Shown here one piece after another: positions 12,089 to 24,942 of a stretch of DNA of 64,000 nucleotides. Numbering within the stretch: the first letter of the stretch is position 1; the number at the start of each line of letters is the position of its first letter. The translations under genes were made by a program, and so were the position numbers. The DNA comes from Drosophila persimilis (Eukaryota; Arthropoda; Insecta; Diptera; Drosophilidae): positions 14,632,001 to 14,696,000 of the forward strand of contig NW_020825288.1 of NCBI RefSeq assembly GCF_003286085.1, read 5' to 3'. The notes below the pieces were generated by a model that ran no database searches, was not told where the DNA came from, and saw only the letters and a program-made list of their open reading frames with translations.

Positions 12089-13435
12089 TTACGTTTGATT
12101 ACGCGTCTGTTTCCCACGATATTGCACCCCCGCACTCGCTCACAATCACGGGCTTGATACTTTTCAATTACAATGATGCGCTGGATTGAACTGAGCTGGG
12201 ACTGTTTCTGGTGCTGCTTGCCACTGCAATGCCACACTCTACTATACTATACTCTGCTGCTCAGCGCCTCCAAAGTTTCTATACCAGCAATGAAACCCGT
12301 TTCCGTTTCTAAGTTTTCTCGCAGCTCCGCTTTGTATAAATCCGACTCAAGTCAGCTGTTTGCACGATATCGTTATCGACGAGCTGCACCTGTAGTGAGA
12401 CGTCTCAAATAAGCATCAATCAACGAAATAAGAAAATATATATTAAATAAAACATTTATTCAAATGTTTAGCCGTTAGAGTTAGCATTGCTGACTAGATT
12501 ATTGTTTTCGTCGTTTTCATATCGATATGATGTTTCGCAGAACCTGTGCTGTCGATTACGCTCTTTTACCGTCAGATCTGATTTTTTTACGACCAGATGC
12601 GGGAATTGTGGATTTTTGTATGTGTTTGGCTTTTTTTCAGCATTTGTTCTACAGATGCATAAAGTGGCCGGTTCATCATTTTTTTTTTTCACGATAGTTG
12701 CCAATACCACCACTAGTTTACCAGATTATTTCCAAATTCTAAAACCTGACTTTTTTTTACCTTTTTCCGTCAACAAAATCTTGTGCTCAAAGAAAAATGG
12801 AACTGGCAAAATTTTCGATTACCTTAAAGATGAAAATATTCATAAATTGAATGCAAGTATAGCGATATTAATTTAATTTAATAAAGGGGGAAAATATCAG
12901 TGACAGCACCATGTTTTCGAGGCTTACATCTAAAAAGATTCTGGTCAAAAAAAGCTGATTTTTTGACATGGCAGGTTAAGCCAGGTATTAAGCCAGGTTA
13001 ATCCGGATAAGACAAAACTAAGGAAATCCGTGGAAGGATATTACACTAAATTCTGTTTTTACATGGTAATAATATGGTTAATGGTTAATATACGGTATGG
13101 CTTGCGAAGACTTGCAAAATGCTGTTTTGACTACGAAATGCCACATAATTATATAATCATGATTGGTACGATGCGAATCAGAAGCTAGCCCCCACAGAGC
13201 TCGATGGCTTAATGAAAATAATACAAAATTGTTAACAACATTGTTTACGTTTTTATTTTATTCTCTTTTAATTTTCAGCTTTTTTCGCTTTTTTCAAGTT
13301 AGAAACAGCTTCTATTTCTGATAGAAGTTGGCAGCACTGCACAGCACTAGCAGTATTCAACCTGTCGTTTGCCAACCCTTGAACATTTTCAGACAGTAAA
13401 TAACTTTTAGAAAATCACTTATTACAACAAAAGAT
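12089..13435. other. Intergenic, AT-rich; possible orphan ORF
   Basis: A mostly AT-rich spacer holding promoters of the flanking divergent genes. The near-palindrome ATATCGATAT lies at about 12521. A minus-strand open frame at 12468-12713 (81 codons, stop followed by a reverse-strand AATAAA at about 12455) could be a terminal exon, but no upstream exon or known domain was found. Direct repeats TTAAGCCAGGT lie at about 12977 and 12989. Confidence 0.4.
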
Positions 13436-15620
13436 ATGTCTTCGTCCAAGCTAGAAACACAGCAAGCGACTGGCGAAAGCTACCAAAAACAGCCGGGCGC
13501 ACCTAACGCGGAGATTGCGGACAGCAAGGAACCAGAATCGGTATTAGAAGAGGGCGGCCCAAAAAATGATCAAGATTTTGCCGCGGCCGAGCAGTACAAA
13601 AATCAGGGAAATGATTTGCTCAAAAGTAAGTGACACACTTCAATTTATAACATACACCGTGCCATTCCCAGATTGCAGAGTGCATGGACATCCATATGCG
13701 TTGCAAAACCATACATTCCGAGTACCTTTTTCAACCTAACCTGAAAACAGGAACAAAAACTATCACTGTGCTATAATTTAAAAGTCCCCAAGTTCCAAGC
13801 GCCTAGCATATCATGAGAGAATAATTAGTAATCTTACTGACCCAATTTCCTTCGATTTCCCAACATGTGAACAGCCAAGGAATTTACAAAAGCCATCGAC
13901 ATGTATACCAAAGCCATAGACCTGTATCCCAACAGCGCGGTTTATTATGCCAACCGATCGTTGGCTCATCTGCGCCAGGAAAGCTTTGGCTATGCCCTGC
14001 AGGACGGTGTGTCGGCGGTGAAAGCAGATCCTGGATACCTGAAGGGATACTACCGTCGGGCAGCGGCGCATATGTCGCTGGGAAAGTTCAAGCAGGCGCT
14101 ATGCGACTTTGAATTTGTAAGTAGAACCTCGCCAGCAAAGTTCAACATATGAACAGCCGTTGAATATATTTACAGGTAGCCAAGTGCCGACCCAATGACA
14201 AGGATGCTAAGCTCAAATTCACGGAGTGCACGAAGATTGTGAAAATGCGTGCCTTCGAGCGGGCCATTGCAGTTGACAAGCCCGAAAAAACACTCTCAGA
14301 GATGTACAGGGACATGGAAACCATAAGTAAGTAGCCACTATTAGTATTATGTAGCTTATGTATAATTATGTGGGCATTCCAGCTATTGAGGATGACTACA
14401 AAGGACCACAACTGGAGGATGGAAAAGTAACCTTGCAGTTTATGAAGGATCTGATGGAGCATTACAAGGGACAAAAGCGATTGCATCGCAAATTCGCCTA
14501 CAAAGTGAGAATGCGTAAGCCAAGGCACATCGAAAACACGACATAAATCCCTCCCATTTTAGATACTCTGCGAAATTGATACTTACATGCGAGCCCAGCC
14601 TTCTCTGGTGGACATCACTGTGAAGGATGAGGATAAGTTTACGATTTGCGGTGACATACATGGCCAGTTCTATGATTTGATGAACATCTTCGATATAAAT
14701 GGTCTGCCATCCGAGAAGAATCCCTATTTGTTCAATGGTGACTTTGTGGACAGAGGCTCCTTCTCTGTGGAATGCATTTTCACGTTGTTTGGCTTCAAAC
14801 TGCTTTATCCCAATCATTTCTTCTTATCCCGCGGTAAGTTACAACTCACCAAAAAGTCAATTAAGTCCTCTGAACAATATCCTACTGATTCTAGGTAACC
14901 ATGAGAGTATCAATATGAACCAAATGTACGGGTTCACGGGCGAGGTAACAGCTAAATACACTAGCACCATGGCGGACATATTCACGCAAGTGTTCAACTG
15001 GCTGCCACTGTGCCACTGCATCAATCAGAAGATACTGGTGATGCACGGCGGTCTCTTTTCCTCGGATAATGTCACACTGGACAACATCAGGAGAATCGAG
15101 CGAAACTGTCAGCCACCCGAGGAGGGACTCATGTGCGAATTGTTGTGGTCCGATCCACAGCAATGGATGGGCCGAGGGCCGTCCAAGCGGGGTGTCGGCA
15201 TACAGTTTGGCCCAGATGTAACTGAAGCATTCTGTAAGCTGAATAACTTGGACTATATCATACGCAGCCACGAAGTCAAGGATATGGGCTACGAGGTGGC
15301 CCACAACGGACAATGCATCACCGTCTTCTCTGCCCCGAACTATTGGTAAGTAATCAACGGCTAACCTTTTTCCTAAAGACAAACTATGTTCTCATATTCT
15401 TTTTAGTGATACTATGGGCAATATGGGCGCATTTATTACAATTACGGGTAACGACATGAAACCAAATTACACATCATTCAAGGCTGTGGTAAGAATTGAA
15501 GCAAATGTTCTCAAAAAGTCGTTTTCTTGACAATATTTTTGTTTTGTTTATTTTGTTTAGCCACATCCCGATGTCAAGCCGATGGCCTATGCCAACAGCT
15601 TAATGCACTGGCTGGCGTAG
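13436..15620 (+). CDS. PpD3: PpD3, protein phosphatase 5 (TPR serine/threonine phosphatase)
   Basis: Eight exons: 13436-13625, 13875-14116, 14176-14326, 14383-14504, 14563-14833, 14895-15345, 15407-15488 and 15561-15620. Together they encode 522 aa. Three TPR motifs (from [14 protein letters not shown] through ALCDFEF) bind Hsp90 and autoinhibit the enzyme. The PPP catalytic core shows [28 protein letters not shown] and [11 protein letters not shown], covering the metal ligands and catalytic His. The C-terminal autoinhibitory helix [17 protein letters not shown] is present. The GDFVDRG variant and the TPR fusion identify PP5. The enzyme dephosphorylates Hsp90 clients and stress kinases in cytosol and nucleus. 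Confidence 0.96.
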
Positions 15621-16551
15621 TCATAGAAGTCGAGTCAGTTCCCAAATAACTACAATAGCTAAACACATACCCCTTCACACAGAAATACACACACACACAT
15701 CTGCAAACAAACAGCTTGAGAACCCACACAACCACAGAGCAGTCAGACAGCTTGCAACGAACAAAGAAAATTCAGAAATAGGATGCAGAGGATTCTGGAG
15801 ATGCTCAATAGACTTTTATGCACACACTGTAACGGGCTGATTCACTACTTAAGTGCGACGAGAGGCGTAAAAAGAATCACAATTACACAAAAGATTCAAA
15901 CGGAAACAGAAACAGCAATCATTTTATAAAATTCAGCTATATTTGATACAGATACAGATCGAGGATGTTTTAGTGTATAGTGGCTTTAGAAGTCGGATGC
16001 TAAGTTTTATCGGTGCCAAGCATCTGCGCGGTTGCACGTACGAGTGTAAGTTGAGAAGGAAATGAGAAATGAAATTAAAATGTTTGTTCATGCATAGCAT
16101 TTAGTCATTGGCCACCAAAATCCCAGTACAGTATACATATGCATACATAAATATACCATACAAACAAATATATTAAATACAATTCGGTTTTTGTTCTAAA
16201 TGCTCCTCCTCCTTCCTCCTCCAACAACTGTGTATAAATTATTTTTTGTTTTTTTATCCTTGCCTTGTTTATATTATAAAAGTCACTTTAATAAACATAT
16301 TCAAGTTACAGATATATCTCCAATCAAATCTTTTTCGATATTTTCCTCCTCCTTGCGCTTGAGAAGAGAGAATCAATCAATAATCCAAGAATATTATTAC
16401 CATAATTAAATGTGTATCAAATATGTACTATCTGATCCGAAAACAATGCATTAAAAGACACTTAGCATTAAAGCCTGTAATGTTAATCGAGTGAACAGAA
16501 TACAGAATAGAGCAATTGTGAAATAATATATTTAAAGTGTCCTGTTCTTTA
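15621..16551. other. Convergent 3' region of PpD3 and Tti1
   Basis: AT-rich 3' UTR sequence with several AATAAA-type signals (for example near 16171 as ATTAAATAC, and AATAAACAT near 16291). ACACACAC is at about 15689. No coding potential was recognised. Confidence 0.55.
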
Positions 16552-19500
16552 TTACTGCAAGTCTGCTCCGCTGGCTATGCTAAAGCCCATGGAAGCAAAG
16601 ATCTGGCTGACATTTGTCTTGCTATCTTTGAGGTGCGCCCGCTGGAGCAACGTTACATATACAAAGGGGCCATTATAGACAGCCAGCTGAAGGAAAAATT
16701 CTCGTGCCAACGCCTGCAGCTCGGGGGGTTGGGCCTGGGACAGGTACAGCGCCACAGTGGTCAGCAGCTCGTGCAGATGTTTCCCTTCCAGCTGCAAGCC
16801 TAGTATAAGGTCTGCCAAGCTCTGCAGCAACAACAGTTGCAGCTTGTACTCCTGAGTTTGGGCTAGCGGGGTTTCGCTCTTGCTGTGCACGCTGGCTACC
16901 TTGAGGAACTGCTTCAGTTGAGGTATGACATCGCTAACAAGAGAATACACAATTTTGAGGATTGCTAATTTGAGACAAGCTTCTATTTTATGCTCACCTG
17001 AGACTTCGTTTCGCTATAAAATCCTTCGCATGGATCCCAAGCAGATGCAACAATGTGAAACAACGGTTCAGTACCAAGGCGTCCTTCTGCCGAAACTTCT
17101 CCACGAGCGGCCGCCAAATGAGATGTACAAGTGGCAGGAGTTCGTTCTCATAATCGGCCAGAAGGGGCACACCACTGGCAAAACATTCCAGGGCGACAAT
17201 CTGCTGCGACTGCTCAGCAGTCGAGACAAACTTTATGACTTGTCCTAGAATATCTTTTATGATTTCAATATGTCGCGGTAGAACGGGCTTTATAGGTTCC
17301 GGCTCTGTATCGGACTCCGGCATGTCTTCCGCCACCGGTTCGTCCATGTTGATGTCGGCGTTTTCATCTTGTAGGAGCTGTGGCTTTTCAAGAACATGAA
17401 GCCAAGTGCTCAACACGCTCTGATCCTCATCAACCTGCATGGGTAGCTGCTCGGCATTAATCTCCGCCGCTGTGTCGCTATGCCAGTGGCTGACATGCTT
17501 TAGGAATGCATTAAATACGCGCAGATAAGACTGAACATTGCCCGTCTGATGAGACTTGGAACACTCCTCGCGAATGGTCTGGAAAATGCTGTCCAGATGA
17601 GGCACATTGCCCCGGCTGCTATATTGCAAGACCACGGTGAGTATGTCCACGGCAGCGGTGCTCTCTGGTGACTGGAAGTTCAAAAAATTAGACACATTTA
17701 AGAAGGCGATTGTCATCGATTACTCACCCTCTTGAGCAAAGCATTTAAATGAAAGGTGATATAGTCTGTCGAGCACTCTATGAAATGCGAGGGCTCTGCG
17801 TATTTTAGTGCCAACTGCATTGACACAAAGGCAAATGTGGCTGCATGGTGGACGAAGGTATTACTGCTGGCTAACTTCAGCAGCACTCTGTGCAAACTCA
17901 AGAATATATGACGGTCGAAGGTGTCGCCAATGAACTTTGCGCAATGTCCCACCGCATCCAGAATTAGGCAAGTGTGTAGCACATTAAATTGGGCATCCGC
18001 AATGCTCACACGACTGTGGACAACCTCAGTCTGCTCGTCATCCGAATCACAGTCTTGGGTACGCACCTCGACAGCGGACGAGTAGAGACCGGGTGTGCGG
18101 TCCTCAAACCATTGCGTGGGCTGAAGAAATTGACTTGTTATATTTTCTCTCGTTGTTTAAGACTGCACCTTGGTACCTACCTTGTCGACCTTGAGGCGCC
18201 AGGCCGCGTCCGGCTGCAGTGCCAAGCTCCAGTGTTCGTCGCGGAGGATCTGCTCAAGCAAAAGTTCAGCCAGAACTAGGCGACTTTCGCGTGCTGTCTT
18301 TGCTTGCGGCGACACCATCATTGTTAAGAGTAAAATAGACTCATTCATGGCCGAAGATCTCTGCAGTACTAGATCCTGGCAGTAATCGAAGATGATCCGA
18401 TTTATGGCCGGCTCAGCGCCCAGCAACGCTGCAATGTCCGATAAAATATCCACAGTGCGCTTTGAGCTGACATGCTTGAACTGACGCCAAGGCAACTTCA
18501 CGAATTCGGCAGCCAGCTCTTTGGATTTTCCGTCTTGGATGCGACGCAGTGAGTACTCCTCGTTCAAAAGATCGCGGGTTGTGCGCATATCGAGCGCTGT
18601 TAGCAAACATGTAACGAACATTTCAAGGTTTTTGGGAACCAGAAAAAACAACTGCAGCTTTTCCGCATTGACGTTGCGCAGAAATCCCTTCAAGAAAAGC
18701 AGCTCAGCGAACTGCTCGTTGTCTTCACCGCGGTGCAAGACGCGTGGCCATTTGTTGAGGTGGGCATCGAGCAGTAGCTCTGCATTCTCATCGAATATAT
18801 GCTGGCTGTTGGGCTGCTGCTGCAGCTGCAAGATGGTGTCCTTACACAACTGGGATATCTTCCGGTCGTCGTCTTCGGAAAGGGCCAACACGCTCTCCAA
18901 TATATGTATAAAGTTGCTTCGCAGATTGTGGGCACAGTCTCTGAGGAGCAGGCAGCACATTTCAGCATAGGTGCTGCGCACACTGGGCGACGTGTGGGCA
19001 CGCAGGATGCTCGTTTCCACAAGAATAGGTCGAATGCGTCGCGAAGTGGCCATCACCCAAGAAAGAGAACGCCGGTCCTTCTGCATTTGATGCAGGCGCT
19101 CCTCTTTCTCTTCGGCCGAGGAACTCTTGTTGCCAAAATAGTTGTACTCGCAGGCCTCAGCCGGACAGTCCTTAGAGCTGTTGAACAGATTCCTGAAGGC
19201 ATTTACGTCATAGCGCAGCTTTTTGAACTCCTCGGTAGTTTCTTCAAACATGATGCAGATGATTCGCCCCAATGCCTGAATAGACATCTACGAGGAAAAA
19301 ATTGAATATTTATTCGTTTTTTTAGTGCCAGCGCATACTTACCGATTTAATGGTCTCGCCGACTTTTTCATCTTTTAAAGACGCTTTAAACAATACAATA
19401 AGAACTTTGGGTAGGAAAATGAATATTGTATTTGCCACCTGGCTGCGCAGCACCACATCGCAACGATCCGACTCATTGTGGACGTAAAAAAGGACCATCA

Positions 19501-20084
19501 GGCATTGCAGAGCTGCCTTGACTAGCTTACGATATTTCTCAGCCTCAATGATTTCGAGCAGCGTGAGCAATATCTGCCCAATGACCACCACCGTCTCCTT
19601 TGTGTAGAATGCCTCAAGCACATCCGTTGTACAGCGACTAAGTGCCTCGTGTATGCATAGAACTGCGGCCAGCTTAATTTCCTCGGAGAGATCTGGCCGC
19701 ATGACGGCTCCTTTGGAGTCTCGTATTTGTTGTAGCACCACGACCAGTATGGAGCGCAGCCCCTTCTCATCGGCCAGATACGAGTGCGAGACTATGTTCC
19801 TCAAGCAGTTCATCAGGCCGGTGCGCAACTCCTGGCTCTCCCTATGGTGAGGAGTAAAGACTATATAACAATGCTTTGAAGCAGATGTGGATCACTTACC
19901 CGGTTAGATCATTGAGCTTGACCACCAGGGGAACCACGGTCTGAACCTGGTATATGCGCATTTCCCCAAAGTTGAATCCCTCGATTTCTCTTTCTACCAG
20001 CGACAACGTGTCCTTTCTGGGGTCGTTTATAAAGCCTTCTATTGCAGGCTTTATACGAGTCACATACCTCTCTAAGTGCATCAT
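16552..20084 (-). CDS. Tti1: TTI1-family HEAT-repeat protein (TTT complex)
   Basis: Six exons: 19900-20084, 19343-19841, 18181-19287, 17728-18120, 16998-17671 and 16552-16933. They join in frame to 1,079 aa, close to human TTI1 (1,089). The C-terminal part is diagnostic: LLPLVHLIWRPLVEKF, CFTLLHLLGIHAKDFI, DVIPQLKQFL and KLQLLLLQSLADLI line up with human TTI1 segments in the same order. The rest is helical-repeat sequence (for example IKLAAVLCIHEALSR, ALQCLMVLFYVH). With TEL2 and TTI2 the protein forms the TTT co-chaperone that matures PIKK kinases (mTOR, ATM, ATR, SMG1) with Hsp90. Two adjacent ATGs (20084 and 20081) could start it. I am sure of the family; the symbol is by orthology. Confidence 0.88.
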
Positions 20085-20312
20085 TTTGGACACTCGCAGT
20101 TGCAAATGCCATTAATTGGAACCGGCAAATCAAAACAAAAATCGCACAATTTTGAACAAACAGCTGATCTGTTCGCCATCGAACCCACGCCATTGCTATC
20201 GAAAGACAATCGCAATTTCGCGCCTTCCACCCAGACACCGGCGGGAACAATTTAAAAGTTTCAACGAATGCGCTATTCGCCAATTTATTATTATTGTTAA
20301 TACATTTGGTTT

Positions 20313-21573
20313 TTAATTGTAAAACTCGTGCTGGGCCTCATCCTTGCGCACGCTTGCTTTGTAGCCTTTTTCCAAATCCTTTGCATTGACGACATAACGA
20401 TTCTCACGAACGGCATGCATGCCGGCCTCCTGGCATATGGCATTAATGTCTGCGTTGGATATCTTGTCGGGACGTGCTATTATGTCCTCCAAGTCAATGT
20501 CCTCCCCCAGATTCATTTTGGAGGTTATGGTCGTGAAGACCAAACGCTTCTGACGACGATCTGGCAAGGGAAACTCTATCTTACGGTCCATGCGCCCCGG
20601 ACGGAGCAGAGCCGGATCTAGAGTGTCAGCCCGGTTAGTGGCCATAATCACCTTAACGTTGGTTGTTTCATCGAAGCCGTCCATTTGGTTGAGAAGCTCT
20701 AGCAGTATGCGCTGAACTTCGCGATCTGCGCCCGTTTGTGCGTCAAAGCGCTTGGTGGCGATGGCATCGATTTCATCAATAAAGATGACCGACGGAGAAT
20801 TCTGCTTTGCCAGGCGGAAAAGGTCGCGCACCATACGCGGCCCCTCGCCCAAGTACTTCTGAACAAACTCCGAGCCCACAACACTTATAAAGTTGGCGGT
20901 TGTGTGGTGTGCCACAGCCTTGGCCAGCATGGTCTTGCCGCATCCCGGCGGGCCGTAAAGTAGGACGCCACGAGGAGGGTCAATGCCTGAGGCGGACAAT
21001 TCAAAAGTTAACCTACAAAATAAGTTATGATAGGTACCCACCAATTTGCTTATAAAGATGAGCATGCGTGAGTGGCAGCTCAACCGCCTCGCGAATCTCT
21101 TGCTTCTGCATGTCGAGACCACCAATGTCCGAGTAGCTCACATCGGGCTTCTCATCCGCCGATAGCATAGAGATGGTGCTGTCTGCCTCTGGCGGCACCA
21201 AATCCACCAAACAGTTGCTCTGCTTGTGGAGGGCCACCGATGCCGACGGCTTGAGTTGCTCTCTGTCAATGGTGGACAGAACACGGACATAGTAGTTTGA
21301 GCCAGTGGTAGAAGCTACGATGCCATTGTTTGCATCAACTGGCTCTAGAAACTGGCCAATAACCAAGGGTACTGCTTTTATACGCTTCACCTCCTCCTGG
21401 GCGTGTATGAATTCCTTCTTCAAATTACGTTGCTCCTCTATAATGTAATCTTCTTGCACCTGAATAAGCTCCAACTCCATCTGCAGTTTCTTGTATATCA
21501 CATACAGATCCTTGATTTCTAAACCTGCGTAATTTTGCAAATTCTTGTTGTGAAACAATGCGAGGTCTTTCAT
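20313..21573 (-). CDS. Rpt3R: Rpt3-related 26S proteasome AAA ATPase
   Basis: Exon 1 (21042-21573) and exon 2 (20313-20986) encode 401 aa. An N-terminal coiled coil ([20 protein letters not shown]) and OB domain ([18 protein letters not shown]) precede the AAA+ core. The core has Walker A GPPGCGKT, Walker [10 protein letters not shown], the ISS/arginine-finger region [19 protein letters not shown] and sensor MATNRA. The C-terminus FYN is a hydrophobic-Tyr-X motif for docking in the 20S alpha-ring. It resembles Rpt3/PSMC4 but differs at many positions from ubiquitous Rpt3, which is X-linked in D. melanogaster, so it is the autosomal paralog Rpt3R. Such proteasome paralogs are often testis-biased, but that is inference here. 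An upstream in-frame start at 21690 exists; 21573 is preferred. Confidence 0.9.
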
Positions 21574-21692
21574 CGTAATTTTTTTTTTTGCAGTTTCCAG
21601 AAACAAGATGAAGTAAAGAATGACTTGAATATTTGAAAACCATAATGGAGATAGTGGCGCCAATCGATAGTTTTGAATTGAATGATTCAAAA

Positions 21693-21709
21693 AATCGATA
21701 GTATCGATA
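21693..21709. promoter_or_regulatory. DRE cluster upstream of Rpt3R
   Basis: AATCGATA at 21693-21700 and perfect palindromic DRE TATCGATA at 21702-21709, 120-136 bp upstream of the Rpt3R ATG. The DRE is bound by DREF (and BEAF-32 at related sites) at housekeeping promoters. Confidence 0.75.
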
Positions 21710-22177
21710 GTAACTAGAAACGTTTGAAAAGCTATTTTTCAAGCAAAATTAGATAAATCCTTATTTTTTGTATCGGTGATCTATATGGTGACAAGGCTGA
21801 TTGCTGAGCGATCTGCAAATATCAAAAGCCTATTTTTTATATTTCTCTTCCATAAAGAAACAGACCTGCCTGCCAACATTTGAACCTTGAACAATTTATA
21901 TGCGAACGTGCTACTTTTAAAAAAGGTAACCATGCTCAGCCCAAACTTGAAATTTTCTTGGCTCAAGCAGTCTTGCACAGTTAAATTTAAGCAGTGGGCA
22001 TAGGAGTAGGTGTCGTTTTTAAAGAATTGTCAGTTACAATAACACCCACTTGACCAGATCCTTTCGCAATGAGTTGGCTATGTTTTCTGATAAAGGGATC
22101 TTTAAGTTTTTCGGTTGACATCACTGCACTTTTTAAAATCAAAGTAGAGGTGGGGTATCATTAATAGTAGCGAAACC

Positions 22178-22207
22178 ATCGATACTATCGATAGTGCCAC
22201 CGATAGT
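22178..22207. promoter_or_regulatory. DRE cluster upstream of Alg12
   Basis: CATCGATA, then perfect TATCGATA at 22186-22193, then ACCGATAG within 30 bp. This lies about 390 bp before the Alg12 ATG, so it may mark a distal TSS with a 5' UTR intron, or serve as a boundary element. Confidence 0.6.
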
Positions 22208-22582
22208 TTGACACCTCTAAGCTGTATCACGGACCTGTTGTTTTGTTCTTGTTCTTGTTGTGGTTGCCGTTTCGTCTTCTATTTATATATTTCGATTTAT
22301 TTTGGAACATTTGGAACAATTCCATATAAGCCATATATGTATTTAAATGCTGGTTCTTTGCGAATGCCCTGTAGAATAGTCGGTGAAGTGTAGTTTGTTC
22401 AAAACAAAGAGCGTGCGATACCGGCCGGAACTTTGGCTTGGTTGATAGAATCATCATAACAAGACAAGTCCAAATATATATATCTATAAATTGATGTCAA
22501 AACAAACATGGCCATTATGTAATGGTCCAATACTGACTCCAGCTTTTAAGCATTTTTGATACACCAACGACGATACCGAAAG

Positions 22583-24942
22583 ATGGGCGTGGATATGCTG
22601 GTGCTTCTGACGGCGGCGGCCCATCTGGTCTACACGCCCTTTACCAAAGTGGAGGAGAGCTTTAACTTGCAGGCCATGCATGACATTTTGTACTTGCGCA
22701 GCAATTTCACTCAGGTAATCAAACGTAAAAGCCACTTAATACCCCATTCGAATCACTAATATACGTTCTGCATCTCTAATCTATCAGTATGATCACCATG
22801 AGTATCCTGGCGTAGTACCCCGCACCTTTATTGGCCCGCTGGTGGTGTCAATGCTGTCGGCACCATTTGTGCTGCTCTTCGAGACTCTGAGGCTCAATAA
22901 GTTCTGGGCACAATATGTAGGTAAAAGCATTTTGTACATTAAAATGTCGCCTCTTTTAATTCTCGTTCCTATTCCAGTGCGCCTTGTGTTAGCTGGAGCT
23001 ATTTCCCTAGCTTGGAACAACCTGCGTCAGGCTGTGACAAAGATCTACGGGGTGGAGGTGCGTCTGTGGTTCACGGCCATAACAATAACGCAGTTTCATT
23101 TCATGTTCTACATGACGCGTCCACTGCCCAACATATTTGCTCTGCCCATAGGTAAGTATTCAAAGTGCCTGTATGACCAATTAACTAAAAAATGTTGATG
23201 TTACAGTGCTCTATGCTATTGCTTATTGGATGCGCGGCCAACAGAAGCCATTCATTGTGTGCTCTGGCATTGCCATACTGGTCTTCCGATCGGAGTTGGC
23301 CATTTTTTTGGGACTACTGCTGGCCATTAACTTACTGCAGCGGCAGCTGTCCATTGATAGGTGTGTTGATGAATATCTATATCCCTAACTATTGACCATC
23401 TGACTATTCGCATTATCCTAAGGCTGTTGAAGATTGCTTTGCCAGCGGGCGTTTGCATTTTGGCCGCCTCAGTGCTTGTGGACTCGTTCTTCTGGCGGCG
23501 CCTGCTCTGGCCCGAGGGTGAGGTACTATGGTATAATACCATTCTTAATAAGAGCTCAAACTGGGGCACGTCACCGTTCCTTTGGTACTTCTACTCGGCC
23601 CTGCCTCGGGCTATGGGAGCATCGTTATTATTTGTGCCAATCGGTTGTGTCCTAGAGCCCAGAATTCGTCCCTTGGCTTTGTCAGCGCTGGCCTTTGTAC
23701 TGCTCTACTCTGTACTTCCCCACAAAGAGCTGCGTTTCATCATATATGTATTTCCTGTGCTGAACATAGCCGCAGCTTGCGCCTGCCAACGCATGTAAGT
23801 GAGAAAAACTACTGGAACATTAACAGATTCATTATTCTTCTTCCCTCAGATGGATGAACTGTGCCAAGTCGACGTGGCATAGCTGCCTGGCTTTGGGGTC
23901 CGTCGGTCATCTTCTACTAAATGTCTTTGTGACCGTGTTTTTGCTTGTCATTTCGGGAACAAACTATCCGGGCGGAGCGGCCCTGTCTCGGCTGCATCGC
24001 TTGGAGAGCGCAACCCCTAATGTGTCGGTACACATTGCCAACTTGGCTGCCCAAAGTGGAGTGTCCCGTTTCATGGAAATTCGTGATGAATGGACCTACA
24101 GCAAGGATGAGTCTATGAATTACACCCAAGCTGAAATAGCCAGATATACCCATCTTTTGGTGGAAGCCAAAAACAAGCATAACACGGAGCTATGGTCATC
24201 GCTGCAGGATGATTTCGACACCTTGGAGTTTGTCGATTGCTTCAACAGCATCGGCATACAATACAATTCCCTGTTGCCGGTTCGAGTTAAGACAAAGCCT
24301 TGCATAGGCATCCTCAAGAAACGGGCAACGACGCCGCCGGCAATACTGAAAGAGAAAACCAAAACAAAAGTAAAAAAGACAAAAGTGCTGGAGCCTAAAC
24401 CAGTAACAGCAGATCCAGTGCCTACAGTGGAGATCCCCAAGGAAAATAAAGTGCCTGAAGCCAAGGAGGACCAGTTTCTAGATCTGGATGATGATGACGG
24501 CATTGTGGCGACTGTGGAAGAGACCTCCATTGAGCTCAATGCCAACATTGATCCTGAGGTTGACGCACCCGATGCTCCAACTAAGGAGATCAATTTTCTG
24601 GAACTACGAAACCTGGCCCTGGGACAAGCCTCGCGAACATCGCGGGCGGCAACCAAGCTGAAGATACGCCAGATTATCGAGCAGCACTATCGCGCCAAGG
24701 GCAAGGATATCGAAAACGACTCCTCGGAGACGACGCCAAAGACCACAGGTGCCACTGGCGGGCGACCAGGAATAAGACAGTCTGTAAAATCAATAATTAA
24801 GCAGGAAAAAATCAAAGAGATGATTGAGCAGATTGCAACAATGGACCTCACGCGCATCTGCGATTTGGAAAAGACGTCAACGAAGGACTGTTTAAAACAG
24901 GTAATAGACAAAATAGACGACGAGAACACGAAAACCAAATGA
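22583..24942 (+). CDS. Alg12: Alg12, dolichyl-P-Man:Man7GlcNAc2-PP-dolichol alpha-1,6-mannosyltransferase
   Basis: Six exons: 22583-22714, 22788-22920, 22978-23151, 23207-23360, 23423-23794 and 23850-24942. The frame closes at 685 aa. The N-terminal [21 protein letters not shown] is the GT22 signature with catalytic acidic residues, followed by [14 protein letters not shown]. Many hydrophobic spans follow, including [15 protein letters not shown], typical of multi-pass ER mannosyltransferases. After the enzyme core comes an insect-type Lys/Glu-rich tail (about residues 480-685) that is absent from yeast and human ALG12. The enzyme adds the eighth mannose to the lipid-linked oligosaccharide on the ER luminal side. 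Mpi lies 443 bp downstream on the same strand. Confidence 0.93.

Larger units (their letters stand above)
21574..22582. other. Divergent promoter region of Rpt3R and Alg12
   Basis: About 1 kb of non-coding DNA bounded by two DRE clusters. Between them is AT-rich sequence with no supported gene. Confidence 0.6.
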
